A stretch of 64,000 nucleotides of DNA from Pirellulaceae bacterium (GTDB lineage Bacteria > Planctomycetota > Planctomycetia > Pirellulales > Pirellulaceae), in the NCBI GenBank assembly GCA_023382975.1, contig JAHDXO010000031.1:54846-118845 (forward strand). Direction: 5' to 3'. The position numbers and the translations under genes were made by a program. Positions 17,104 through 26,130 of this stretch are shown here, piece by piece. Every line of letters starts with the position of its first letter. Within the stretch, counting starts at the first letter, position 1. A model generated the notes under the pieces. It saw nothing but the letters and a program-made list of their open reading frames with translations. It was not told the origin of the DNA and ran no database searches.

Positions 17104-18051
17104 TTACAGCCTGGACAGGAAATCGGCGTACGCGGCCTGCAGGTCGGGTGCGGCGTCTTTCGGCCCGGCGTGCAGCAGCACGCCGTAGCGCAGCCGGAAC
17201 GACTCGCCGGGCTTGACGATCACCTTGCTGGCCGGGCCCTTGCGGAAAGCCTGCTGTCCGAACGGATTGACCACCAGCGCTCCGTAGTCCCGCGCGTGAT
17301 GCCAACTCGGCCGGAAGTTCTGGGGATCGCACATCGTCGTGATGCCGGCGTACCGGCCGGCGATCGTCCCGCTGTAGTCGCACCAGTCGGCCGAGTTGCC
17401 CCACACCTCGCGCTCGTTGCGGCGCCCCAGGGCGTCGAGGATCGTACCGCCCTGCTTGACGGCGATCGGCGTGGCGACGCGAACGCCCAAACCCATCTCC
17501 TCCTGATCGCCGAAGACCATGTCGCGCTGCTCCGAACGGAAGGTCGCTTCCCAGATCAGGAGATAGCCGGCCGGACGCGAGGCCAGCGTCAGCCGCGACG
17601 TCTGCTTGCAGATCTCGCCGCCGCCGGTAGCCTGGAAGCGATTCTCCGCCGTGAAGGTGACCCGCCCGTCACGGACCGCGGGCGGCTCGACGAACTGCAG
17701 GTGAACGATCCGGGCCTTGTTCCGCCAGAAATCCTGCCCGCTCAGGTCGCCAAAAGCCAGCCACACGCCGGGATGCATCGTGTCGTGATCCGTCGCGTCT
17801 ACGCTCGGCACCGGCGGATGGTTGCGCGTGACCTGAATCCCGCCGGGCGCGTGGACGCTGGCGAAGTACGGCCGCAAGATCTTGTCGTCGCGAAACACAT
17901 AGGTCGCCACCGGCTGGCCGCCGTCGGTGATGATCACGCGATCGGGTTTCTGCTGGAGAGCGAAATCCGCCGCGACGCTCCGGCGGTTGGCGGCCGGCCA
18001 TGCCGCGGTTACGGCCAAGACGAATGTAACGAGCAAGCGATGATGGTTCAT
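17104..18051 (-). CDS. Secreted DUF6807 (PmoA-like) family protein
   Basis: 315 residues with a signal peptide (MNHHRLLVTFVLAVTAAWP). The mature part has the family pattern: a beta-rich start (ALQQKPDRVIITDGGQPVA), RDDKILRPYFASVHAPGG, then VTRNHPP and DATDHDTMHPGVWLAFGDL, and the late ADWCDYSGTIAGRYAGITTM. Such proteins are found beside Gfo/Idh oxidoreductases in planctomycetes; function is unknown, possibly sugar-related. ATG 18051 is preferred over an upstream start 33 bases earlier because it opens the signal peptide. The oxidoreductase gene at 18215-19519 lies upstream on the same strand. Confidence 0.8.
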   Translation of the reverse strand: MNHHRLLVTFVLAVTAAWPAANRRSVAADFALQQKPDRVIITDGGQPVATYVFRDDKILRPYFASVHAPGGIQVTRNHPPVPSVDATDHDTMHPGVWLAFGDLSGQDFWRNKARIVHLQFVEPPAVRDGRVTFTAENRFQATGGGEICKQTSRLTLASRPAGYLLIWEATFRSEQRDMVFGDQEEMGLGVRVATPIAVKQGGTILDALGRRNEREVWGNSADWCDYSGTIAGRYAGITTMCDPQNFRPSWHHARDYGALVVNPFGQQAFRKGPASKVIVKPGESFRLRYGVLLHAGPKDAAPDLQAAYADFLSRL

Positions 18052-18118
18052 GGTTGGAGTAGGTTTCCTGCGTGAAGGGTGCATGTTGTCTTGAACTTGG
18101 CCGGAACCTGAAACCCGA

Positions 18119-18205
18119 ATCTTTCACCTAATCTTTCACTTAATCTCTTTCTTACTGCCCTGGAGCCGGGAGATTAGGTGAAAGATCTAGTGAAAGATTA
18201 GGTGC
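18119..18205. repeat. TAATCTTTCAC-family hairpin repeat, copy 3 (best preserved)
   Basis: The left arm ATCTTTCACCTAATCTTTCA and the right-arm segments GAGATTAGGTGAAAGAT and GTGAAAGATTAGGTG are reverse complements in two registers, separated by a CTGCCCTGGAGCCGG loop. It sits just after the stop of the oxidoreductase at 18215 and before the DUF6807 start, where a transcript hairpin could terminate or stabilise mRNA. Confidence 0.6.
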
Positions 18206-18214
18206 TTTTGGCGC

Positions 18215-19519
18215 TCAAACTCCGCGAGGCACCGCCCAATGCCCGCCTTGACGGTACTTGCGGGACAGCAGCGCGTTGGCCTGTTCGTCGCCGATGATCT
18301 GCTCCGTGTGCGGGTCGAAGTTCAGCGAGCGCCCGACGCGCATGGCCAGGTTGCCCAAATGGATCAGCGTGGTCGAGAGATGGCCGATTTCGATCTCGGC
18401 ATTGGGGTGCCGCCCGGTCTTGATCGCGTCCAGGAAGTCGGCCGCGTGGCCGAGCAATTGCGGCGGGGCTTTGGGCTTGGCATCGATACGCTTGTTACCC
18501 TCGTCGAGGATCTCCAGCTTGCCGCGCTTGCTGAGGAACATCTTGCCCTTGGTGCCGTAGAACTCCGCGCCGGAATCCACGTTGTACGGGTAGTTCGTGG
18601 ACCAGATGCGCAACTCGAAGATGAACTGCCGCTTGTGGCCGACCTGGCCGTCGCCGGGCCACTCGAAGACCACGGTCCCCGTGTCCGGATACTCCTGGTC
18701 GTCGTCGAAGTAGTACTTGCTGCCCAGCCCGGCCACCGTTGTGGGATGCGTCTCGACGCCCAAGCCCCAGCGAGCGTAGTCGATCTCGTGCGGACCGTCA
18801 CCGCCCAGGCCGCCGACGCCGAAGTTGTACCACCAGTGCCAGTGGTAGTGAAACCGGTTGGCCTGGTAGGGCACGAACTCTGCCGGACCGACCCACAGGT
18901 CGTAATCCACGCCGGGCGGCGGATCGCTGGGCTTGTCGCGGCCGATATTCGCGCGGCGCTGAATGTCCCAGGCCTTGGCCACGAGTACGTCGCCGATCAC
19001 ACCTTCGCGGAGCATCTGGATGGCCCCGGCGATGAACGGATTGCTGCGGCTCTGAGTGCCGTGCTGGACCACGCGCTTGTTGCGCCGCGCGGCCTCGACC
19101 AACAACCGCCCTTCGCGGACGTTGTGGCTGCAGGGCTTCTCGACGTAGACGTGTTTGCCCGCGTCGCAGGCCAGGATGGCGGCCGGGGCGTGCCAGTGCT
19201 CCGGGGTGGCGATCACCACCGCGTCCACCGACTTGTCGTCCAGGATACGCCGCAGGTCGGCCACCGCGTGCTGGGCTTGGACCTTTTCCTGCGCCCGGCG
19301 GCGCCGCGACTCGTCGGGGTCGCACACGTAGGCGACGTTGGCGAGGCCGGCGAACTCCTCGGCCAGTCCCGCGCCGCGGCCGCCGCACCCGATGATCCCG
19401 ACGGTCAACCGCTCGTTGGCCCCCGCGGCGTGGAGGCCGCCGGTCCAGGCCCAGGCAGCGGCCCCGGCCGAGGCCGCCGCGGTGTGTTTCAGGAACGATC
19501 TTCGATTCGAGTTACTCAT
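18215..19519 (-). CDS. Gfo/Idh/MocA family oxidoreductase with Tat leader
   Basis: 434 residues. Twin-arginine leader NRRSFLKHTAAASAG, then Rossmann loop GIIGCGGRGAGLAEE, ATPEHWHAPAAI, the lysine motif EKPCSHNVREG, and the planctomycete-type long central region (HYHWHWWYNFGVGGLGGDGP). The C-terminus carries IGDEQANALLSRKYR, usual in this subfamily. A GGAGA ribosome site precedes ATG 19519. Upstream lies a conserved operator-like region and a regulator remnant, so this gene may once have been controlled by a XylR-type protein. Substrate unknown. Confidence 0.9.
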   Translation of the reverse strand: MSNSNRRSFLKHTAAASAGAAAWAWTGGLHAAGANERLTVGIIGCGGRGAGLAEEFAGLANVAYVCDPDESRRRRAQEKVQAQHAVADLRRILDDKSVDAVVIATPEHWHAPAAILACDAGKHVYVEKPCSHNVREGRLLVEAARRNKRVVQHGTQSRSNPFIAGAIQMLREGVIGDVLVAKAWDIQRRANIGRDKPSDPPPGVDYDLWVGPAEFVPYQANRFHYHWHWWYNFGVGGLGGDGPHEIDYARWGLGVETHPTTVAGLGSKYYFDDDQEYPDTGTVVFEWPGDGQVGHKRQFIFELRIWSTNYPYNVDSGAEFYGTKGKMFLSKRGKLEILDEGNKRIDAKPKAPPQLLGHAADFLDAIKTGRHPNAEIEIGHLSTTLIHLGNLAMRVGRSLNFDPHTEQIIGDEQANALLSRKYRQGGHWAVPRGV

Positions 19520-19581
19520 GGCAAGTCTCCGGCAGGTTCGAGATCCGTCGTGAGGTTCCAGTGCGGGTTGTGAGCGAAAAG

Positions 19582-19770
19582 GCGCCCGTCCCCGTTTCCG
19601 CAGCACCCATCGGCGGCCAGCGTCGTGCCGCTCACCTGGGACGTGACGGCTTCATCATACCGTTTGCTGCGAAGAATCCCTAACGTCCAGTTTGCACATC
19701 CCGCCAAAACTTTTGCACTTTTTGCGGACGCCCGTGGCAGAACATGCGACAGTCGAGGATCAAGGGTTCC
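19582..19770. promoter_or_regulatory. Conserved divergent control region with operator-like palindrome, copy 2
   Basis: Closely similar to 16526-16703. The palindrome CCGCCAAAA-n9-TTTTTGCGG lies at 19701-19727, with the same length and spacing as copy 1. It separates the start of the oxidoreductase at 19519 (-) from a deleted XylR-type regulator (+). Conservation of the palindrome after both regulators broke suggests either recent decay or continued control by an intact regulator elsewhere. Confidence 0.5.
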
Positions 19771-19900
19771 ATACGACACGTGGCGATCTTGATCGAAACC
19801 TCCCACGCCCCAGACCGTCAAGTACTTGACCCGCGCCTTTCGCCGCTTGACGGGAGACACCCCCGCCGCCTTTCGCCGCCGCGCCGGGCGGTTGCCTTGA
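19771..19900 (+). pseudogene. Internally deleted XylR/AraC-type regulator, copy 2
   Basis: Reads IRHVAILIETSHA, the first residues of a XylR-type regulator (start codon degraded to ATA), joined with a frame change to QTVKYLTRAFRRL, TGDTPAAFRRRAGRLP and stop, the very end of the AraC-type DNA-binding domain. Only the two ends remain. The junction differs from that in copy 1, so the two deletions were independent. Confidence 0.7.
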
Positions 19901-19977
19901 GTTTTCGCGATGGGGATGTTCGATTCGGAAGATCAAGTTCCTCTGGGAACCGAACTGGATGTCGAGCCAGCGCCGCC

Positions 19978-21412
19978 TCACCGCGTGAACGAGGATGTTA
20001 CTCCTCGGGGCTCCACCGGTAGCGACGGCATCGCCAGCGGCACGGTGCCGCGGATGGCTGCCAGGTCCATGATGCTGTCCCCGACGCCCCAGAAATCCTC
20101 ATGGGCATGCGTTCCCGTCAGATGATAGCGGCCGTCCGCCTCTTGCTTCACCAAGTGCCGGTAAAACTCGACTGTGCCGCGCAGCAACGGACAGGCATGC
20201 GTCCGCAACCGCGCTCGGTCACCCGTATACCGATAACGCCACCAAGCCTGAATCGCCAGTTCGCTTCCGGACGACGCCACATGACTGATCCAACTGAAGC
20301 GTCCTTTGTGAGGTTCGATGACCACTCGCAACCGGCTGTCGAATTGGCACAGCGACTTGGCTCGCGGTGACAGCGCCGTATGCGGCTTTCGTCCGAGCAG
20401 CACATCCTGGAACTCGATGGCAGTATCGTCCGGAAGCACGGTGGGACCATCGAAGGCCGTCGTCTCCGGAAAATAGGCCCCGGACACTCCCCAGCGTTGC
20501 TGAGCGGCCCTCTCGCAATTGGGCAACTGGCGCACATACATGTTGAAGTACGGAGCCGTCAGGTCGATCGCGTCGGCGGCCAGCAGTTCCTCCCAGCCGG
20601 CGATGAGGGCGCGGTCCCATCGCTGGTTCCTGCCCACTGCGATCAACCGGGGCAGAGCCAGACGCAGGGCGCACACCATCTCGGCGGGATCCCGCACTCC
20701 CTGCCACGTCTCGCCCGCATTGCAGGGCGCGATGACCATGCGTCCCTGCTCGCGCTGCGGATACCGGAGTCGCACGAACTCGACCAGATCCGTGGCCAGC
20801 GTGCGCAAGGTGCCGTCAGCAAACTTGTCGTCGCCGCTCAGGTCCACCATGTCGCACAGCAAGGCGAGCACCCAAAGCGCGCCGGCCGGGTTCTCGCCGT
20901 TATACTGCGACTCCGTGAGCGTCGAAGCCGCATCCTCCTCCAGCCGAATCGTCAGCGGCCCCCGCGTCTTCCGCTCGTCGAAAACGTCCACGCGGATCAC
21001 GTCTACCGGAACGTGAGCCCGGATCTCGACGCGAACCGGTCCGTCGCGCGTCTCGGCCAGGCCCGGATGAGCGACCGGCGCAGATCATGCTCCATCCGGA
21101 AGTTCGTGGCCGTGGCAAACGGGCGGCCGCCGAGGTTCAGGTGTAGGCGTGCGAGCGCCCGCAGTCTGCCGCCTTCGTCGATCGCTGCCGAGTGGTTCAA
21201 TTGCATCACCATCTCGTCCGGGAAGTTGACGGTCGCCCCGTCACGCCCGTGCCCGTGGCCATGAACTCCCACTCCTCGACCGGCGTGCCGTCGAAGGTAA
21301 CGCGTCCCTCGGGGTGATAGACGCCGGTCAGACCCAGCGCCGGATTGCCCAGCACGACTGCATCGCGGCGCGTCTCCGCGCGTTAGATGGGTGTCGCGTT
21401 CACGATGGTCAT
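19978..21412 (-). pseudogene. Broken GH95-like glycoside hydrolase
   Basis: Opens MTIVNATPI, stop TAA at 21383-21385, then ETRRDAVVLGNPALGLTGVY and VEEWEFMATG, a shift, VNFPDEMVMQLNHSAAIDE, another shift near 21080, then a 340-codon open stretch with AYFPETTAF, SSGSELAIQAWWRYRYTGD and HAHEDFWGVGDSIMDLAAIRG. The last motif is typical of GH95-like fucosidase catalytic domains. The C-terminal part after that motif is missing and ends in unrelated residues. One early stop and two frameshifts make it a pseudogene unless they are assembly errors. It begins 14 bases after the stop of the upstream acetylesterase gene. Confidence 0.6.
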
Positions 21413-21426
21413 TTCTCGAACGGTGC

Positions 21427-24051
21427 TTACGGGCTCACGCGGACGCTGAGTGGAATGTCGAGGTAATGCAGATGGATAGGCGGTTCGCCGGGTTGGCCGG
21501 CACTCATCACGCCGGCGTTCATGGCCTGCGTCACGATCCGCAGGGTCGCCCGATATTCGCCGGGACGGTCGGCGCCCCGAAACCGCATCACGACCGATTC
21601 CGACTCGGGAGTCGGACCGCCGCGCAGGCCGCTCTGGCCGTCTGCGCCCAGGAACCGTAGGGTCTGCGGCGTCGCGCCCCGATGTTCGCTGGTGAACTCG
21701 AACAACTCGGCCTGCTCGCCGAGTATCACGGCGCCCTGGTCGTCGCACGGTGCCGTCAGCCGCTGCATGTGGTGCGGTTCGGTTCGCGGGCAACCGGCCA
21801 GGCCGTACAGCACCGTCGGTACTGGCTCGGCCGGAGCGTCGTCAAGCTGGCGCGGGCTAATGCGTCGTTGTCCGTTGGTGACGGTGCGCGGCGCCGAGGC
21901 GACGCCCTGCCCCGGTTTTGCCTCGGGCAACGTGATGGGCTCGGTGTCGCTGACGGTTAACAGCGGCCGGAGAAGTGTCACTTCGGAGAAGTTGTCCAAG
22001 AAGACTGCGCCCTCGGCATGGTTCTGATGGGAGAAGAGTCCGCCGGCCGTATCGGGACCGCTCAGGTCGAAAACGGGCGCAAAGAGGGCGGCGATCTCGC
22101 GTCGGACGAACGTCGCGCTGGCCGTGCGCGGCAGCGGCACGCCGCCCCAGAACTGGTAGCCGGACGCGTTGGCGTTCTGGCATAATCGCATGTAAGCAGA
22201 CAGCGGCTTGCCGCCGCTGACCGCCATGTCGACCGAGTAGGCGGCCACACAGCCCGGCCGAACCGCCAGCGGCAGCAGAGGATCGCAGTTCCAGACGCAG
22301 CCGAAGCCTCGGGCGATGTCGTTCTGCGAGGCCCCGGCTTCCTTGGCCGGAAGCTTGAGCGACCACTGCCCGTCACTGGCCCGCTCGCGCGTCCGAACCG
22401 CGCCGTTGGCCAGCACCCAGTCCGCGGCCATCTCGGGCTTGTCCGGCGGATCTTCCTCGAAACTGCGGTTCCGGAAAGCAAAGCGGGCTGCGTCCGCGGG
22501 GTGGATGCGGTCCAGGACCTTGTGCTGGAACGGTGTCGCGGGGAGGCCGCTGGAGTTGTACAGCGAGCAGCGCGGAAAGCCGCCCCACGCGTAGTGCAGC
22601 AGCGTGGGTCGCTTCACCTCCGGATGCCAGACCACGACCTGATGGCCGCCCTCGATGCGGGCCTGGGCCGGGCGCAGCACGAGATCGTCGCCGGCGATGT
22701 CGAAGCCGTCGACGGCTCCGCATTTCTCCGTGGCGTAAGCTTCCAGCTTTCGGTCGACAGGGGCATCGCAAGCTGGAAGCTTACGCCACTCTTGCTTCGC
22801 CACCAGACCCGCGCCGACGTGCTCGAAGGTCACACGGAACCGCTCGCCGTCGACTTCGACACGGGCGGGCACGGGACTGCTCCCCTCGACGTTCTCGCCA
22901 TAGGCCACCTGCCGAGCGCTCAGCAGCAGGCGCTCGGCCACCGGCTCCTTCTGCTTTGGATGGATGTCGTACGGCTCGCCCAAGTCGATCGTCACGGCCA
23001 TGCCGGTGTGCGGGACGCTGCGCCAGACGTTCAATTGGGCCTCCCGCAGGTCGGTCCAAACACCGGCGAGCGTGGGCTGGTGCAGCGCGGCCAAGGTGGC
23101 CGCGTCCATATCCAGTTGCCGGTCCTGCTCCGCACGATGCTCGAGGAATCCCGGAAGCTGGACGAACAGGAACGGCAGATTCGGCCGCTCCAAAGAGGTA
23201 CGCCAGCTTTGGATCAGCGCGGGAAACAGCACCTGGAACTCGGCGCCCCGGCCGCCGTTGTATTCGCCCTGATAGTACAGCACGCCGCGCAGGGCGAGCG
23301 GGCCGAGCGGCGCGATGATGCCGTTGAACCACTTGGACGTCATGTTCAGGGGGCTGTTGAGCAGGTGTTTCAGCGCCGGCGAGTCGGTCAGGGACGGCGC
23401 GTCTACCCAAGCTTCGGCCGGCACGATCGCCACCGCCGTGATCATGCCGACGGGTACTTCGCCGCCCAGGTGGCGATAGAGCTTTTCGGCGAAGAAGCCG
23501 CTGACCGCGGAGTAGCCGCCGTGGGGCTTGGACCAGGAGACCGGCTGCTTCAAGTCGAGTTGCGGTTCCGGCGACTGCGATTCCTGGCCCGGTATATTGG
23601 CAACGCGTAGATGCGGACAGGCCTCCAGTCGCTTCAGACCGTCCGCCCCGCCGGTGGCGCCGGCGAGTCCCATCATCATGTTCGACTGGCCCGCCGTAAA
23701 CCAGACTTCGCCGACAAGCACATCCCGGATGGTTACCTGCTGCTGCGGCGTCCCACCGGCGACCACCGTCAGGTCGCGTCCGGTCGCGTTGGCCGGCAGC
23801 GGATCGAGCGTGACGCGCCACCGGCCCTGGGCGTCGGCCGTGGCTCGCTTGCTCTGCCCCGCAAAGGCGACGGTTACCACCTGACCCGGCGCGGCCCATC
23901 CCCAGACCGGCGCCGGCCGATCGCGTTGCAGCACCGTATGATCGGAGAAGATTTTCGCCACCCGCACTTCCGCTCGGGCCAGCGAGGCCGAAAGGCAGAG
24001 GGCCAAGAGGGTCACCAACAATGGTCGTGCTCTGGGCGAGTTCAAGCTCAT
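21427..24051 (-). CDS. Sialate O-acetylesterase-like (SASA) protein with extra C-terminal region
   Basis: 874 residues: signal peptide (1-27), then the SASA domain with VGEVWFTAGQSNM (nucleophile Ser 123), GVLYYQGEYNGG and DIHPKQKEPVAERL. Together these mark an exported carbohydrate acetylesterase. After about residue 530 an unusual 340-residue C-terminal region follows, with a CBM-like piece and a beta-rich end; it is not part of the common SASA length (about 500-530). Residues about 421-441 are encoded by a perfect palindromic repeat inserted in frame. ATG 24051 follows AAGGAAAG. The fusion could be natural. Confidence 0.85.
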   Translation of the reverse strand: MSLNSPRARPLLVTLLALCLSASLARAEVRVAKIFSDHTVLQRDRPAPVWGWAAPGQVVTVAFAGQSKRATADAQGRWRVTLDPLPANATGRDLTVVAGGTPQQQVTIRDVLVGEVWFTAGQSNMMMGLAGATGGADGLKRLEACPHLRVANIPGQESQSPEPQLDLKQPVSWSKPHGGYSAVSGFFAEKLYRHLGGEVPVGMITAVAIVPAEAWVDAPSLTDSPALKHLLNSPLNMTSKWFNGIIAPLGPLALRGVLYYQGEYNGGRGAEFQVLFPALIQSWRTSLERPNLPFLFVQLPGFLEHRAEQDRQLDMDAATLAALHQPTLAGVWTDLREAQLNVWRSVPHTGMAVTIDLGEPYDIHPKQKEPVAERLLLSARQVAYGENVEGSSPVPARVEVDGERFRVTFEHVGAGLVAKQEWRKLPACDAPVDRKLEAYATEKCGAVDGFDIAGDDLVLRPAQARIEGGHQVVVWHPEVKRPTLLHYAWGGFPRCSLYNSSGLPATPFQHKVLDRIHPADAARFAFRNRSFEEDPPDKPEMAADWVLANGAVRTRERASDGQWSLKLPAKEAGASQNDIARGFGCVWNCDPLLPLAVRPGCVAAYSVDMAVSGGKPLSAYMRLCQNANASGYQFWGGVPLPRTASATFVRREIAALFAPVFDLSGPDTAGGLFSHQNHAEGAVFLDNFSEVTLLRPLLTVSDTEPITLPEAKPGQGVASAPRTVTNGQRRISPRQLDDAPAEPVPTVLYGLAGCPRTEPHHMQRLTAPCDDQGAVILGEQAELFEFTSEHRGATPQTLRFLGADGQSGLRGGPTPESESVVMRFRGADRPGEYRATLRIVTQAMNAGVMSAGQPGEPPIHLHYLDIPLSVRVSP
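22730..22789. repeat. Perfect palindromic element inside the acetylesterase gene
   Basis: Two 20-base perfect inverted arms (22730-22749 and 22770-22789; core GGCGTAAGCTTCCAGCTT) separated by 20 bases. It is translated in frame as residues around RKLPACD and RKLEAYAT of the acetylesterase, at a loop between the conserved catalytic part and the following beta segment. Confidence 0.8.
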
Positions 24052-24089
24052 ATTACGTCTTTCCTTGGTGGCCGCTGGCCGGGTACGTC

Positions 24090-24109
24090 CCGAATTCTCG
24101 CGAATTCGG
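24090..24109. repeat. Palindrome CCGAATTC-TCGC-GAATTCGG
   Basis: Perfect 8-bp stem in the leader of the acetylesterase gene, flanked by GTA and CTAC remnants, which suggests a truncated copy of a longer GTAGCCGAATTC-type palindromic element. Confidence 0.55.
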
Positions 24110-24124
24110 CTACGGGTGGAGCGT

Positions 24125-25303
24125 CTACTGCCGACTGCCTGTCGGGTGTGCCGCATCCAGTTTCTCTACTTCCGCGAAGGCGGCTTTGACCACCTTGAGT
24201 TCCTCGTCGTACATCGCCGTGGGGAGGAACGAGGGCGGCGTGCCCCACGCGTAGCCGAAGAAATCGCAGCCCTGGTCGTACCATTTCCTCCAGGAGCCGG
24301 GATCGGTGACACCCTTGCCACGGCCGATGATCGTGGTCATCACGCGCTGCTCCGGCTTGCGCACCCGCAAGAGCCAGCCCACCACCTCGTCGGACGATTC
24401 GGCGAACAGGCCGTCGCTTTCCGCCAGCATCGGGTGGTCCCGCCACAAGGCCTCATCGGGTTTGTGAAAGGGCACGTTGAAAATGATCTTGGTGTGGGGA
24501 CTGGACTGGCGAACCGCTTGCTGCAGGGCCCGGAATTGACGTTCCAACACGACCCGCTTGTATTTCAGATGCTCCGCGGGCGTGATGTCCGCAGCCGTGG
24601 CAGGCATCGGCCGGCCGATAATCTCCTGAAACGGCTGCTTCACGAACTCCGCCGGCTGTACCAGGGGCTCGTCCGGTTTCAACGAGCCGTAGACGAACCA
24701 ATCCAGCAGCAACCAATCGACGGGATAGTCCTTCAGGAATTCTCGCAGACGCGCGCAGACCAGCTCGGTATGGGGCGTCTCGGGACCGAAGAAACCGCCG
24801 TGGCCACAGGATTCCGGGACGCTGCCGGGCACAAGCCACTCGGGATGCTCGCGCGACTGGAAGAGGTCCGCCGACACACAGAAGTACGACCAGACCGGCA
24901 TTTTCGCTTCCCGCGCCAAGGCATAAAGTTCGGGAAACAGCCGCGCGGCTTTGCCCTTGCCCACGGGACCGAGCGTGCTCGGATACAAGGCGAAGCCGCT
25001 GGAACAGTACGCCTGACAGTAGACGACGTTGTTACCGAATTCCCGGTGCCAGTCGAAGTACTTCTGGGCATCCACCTCGGCCCAATCCTCCGGCTGCGAC
25101 GGCCGGACGTTTCCGTCGGGCAGCGTTTCACTCGGCGGCCAGCGCGCCCAGTTGAAATCGCAATTGAACAGCCTGATTGCCCGTGGATCGTCAGAGGGCA
25201 ACTTCGGCTCGCCCGCCGCAGCGTGCGCGGCGACGAAAGCCGAGGCCGCAACAACCAGACTTCCCCAACAAAATCGAATTCCGCAAAGACTCACGGACAT
25301 CAT
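24125..25303 (-). CDS. Secreted TIM-barrel-like protein of unknown activity
   Basis: 392 residues. The signal peptide spans about 1-31, ending AAHAAAGE. The mature protein has the look of a glycosidase-type barrel: FNCDFNWARWPPSE, a FGNNVVYCQAYCSSGFALYP strand, MPVWSYFCVSADLF, VDWLLLDWFVYGS and TKIIFNVPFHKPDE. An alpha-fucosidase-like or putative glycoside hydrolase family is possible, but I cannot name it. The first 18 codons and the leader up to 25354 are an exact copy of sequence at 32988-33094, so this gene once stood directly downstream of the DUF6067-type gene at 33084-36386. Confidence 0.75.
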   Translation of the reverse strand: MMSVSLCGIRFCWGSLVVAASAFVAAHAAAGEPKLPSDDPRAIRLFNCDFNWARWPPSETLPDGNVRPSQPEDWAEVDAQKYFDWHREFGNNVVYCQAYCSSGFALYPSTLGPVGKGKAARLFPELYALAREAKMPVWSYFCVSADLFQSREHPEWLVPGSVPESCGHGGFFGPETPHTELVCARLREFLKDYPVDWLLLDWFVYGSLKPDEPLVQPAEFVKQPFQEIIGRPMPATAADITPAEHLKYKRVVLERQFRALQQAVRQSSPHTKIIFNVPFHKPDEALWRDHPMLAESDGLFAESSDEVVGWLLRVRKPEQRVMTTIIGRGKGVTDPGSWRKWYDQGCDFFGYAWGTPPSFLPTAMYDEELKVVKAAFAEVEKLDAAHPTGSRQ

Positions 25304-25354
25304 GGTTCGCTCTCGCTTTCTAATGATGGGGTTGTTTCCTGGATTACTTCTTTT
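25248..25354. repeat. 107-bp exact direct repeat, copy A
   Basis: Identical to 32988-33094 in the same orientation. It covers the leader and first 18 codons of the gene at 24125-25303. With copy B it brackets 25355-32987. Confidence 0.92.
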
Positions 25355-25372
25355 GCCGCATGACGGACAGGA

Positions 25373-25582
25373 ATGTCCATCCTACATTATGCCAGGAAAC
25401 TCGTGCCCGAGTGCTTAGGAAGCCAGGCGTGGCATCACGTGGCCGTGGTCTGCCACACGGGCGCGGTCGGCTCGGTCCAGTTCTACATCGATGGCCGGCC
25501 CGCCCGGCAGCACCGCGATTTCGTGGAGAGTTGTGGCGTCACGTTGCCCAAGACCGCGGAGGCTCACGACAATCTCCAGTGA
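25373..25582 (+). pseudogene. LamG/concanavalin-like domain fragment
   Basis: AWHHVAVVCHTGAVGSVQFY followed by IDGRPARQHRDF is the typical WHHVAVV...xxFYIDGxP signature of LamG-type lectin domains. Only about 55 relevant codons remain before a stop, with no start or partner domains. A GACGGACAGGAATGTCCATC dispersed-repeat segment lies at its left end. The following ~550 bases to 26130 hold no recognisable gene apart from the palindrome at 25916. Confidence 0.6.
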
Positions 25583-25915
25583 TGTCTCGCTCAGGTTCGA
25601 TCGCAGTCTGATTTCGCTAAGACCTGCGCGGCAATCCGCGAGCACGCTTCCAGCAACTCGCAAAGGTCTGGCCATGAACTGGGCATCCACCGTCGCCGGC
25701 GAGTTGTAAAACGGGAAACGAAATACGAGGTCTGACCCCACGATTGTGGGAGAGAATGTTGTGTGTCTGTCTACCAAGCTCATGGTAAGACGCACGCCGT
25801 TTGCGACACAAAATCCGGGATTTTTCCCTGGGATTTCGTAAGTCGTTAATTAAAAACAGGTTACGGAGCGAATGCGGGGGCGTGGAACAGAATTCGCGCC
25901 GTTCGGAGCACGCAA

Positions 25916-25937
25916 GGAACGGAATGAATTCCGTTCC
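25916..25937. repeat. Perfect palindrome GGAACGGAAT-GA-ATTCCGTTCC
   Basis: A 10-bp perfect stem with a 2-base centre, in the non-coding stretch upstream of the HNH gene pair. It could be an operator or a short palindromic repeat. Confidence 0.55.
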
Positions 25938-26130
25938 GAGGTGGGTGACACTCAGCGGGCGGTCAATCGCAGATGGTTATTGTATTGCATAGCCGAGATC
26001 CCAGTTCAGGTGGGAAGCAGGCGGGGAGCATCATTGCCCCGCCAGGGTTGCCACATGTATAATCGTGATCATGCAGAAATCTGTGTCGAATGGCACCCTG
26101 GAAGTCTGTACGCCCAGCGAGGGAGGCTTG

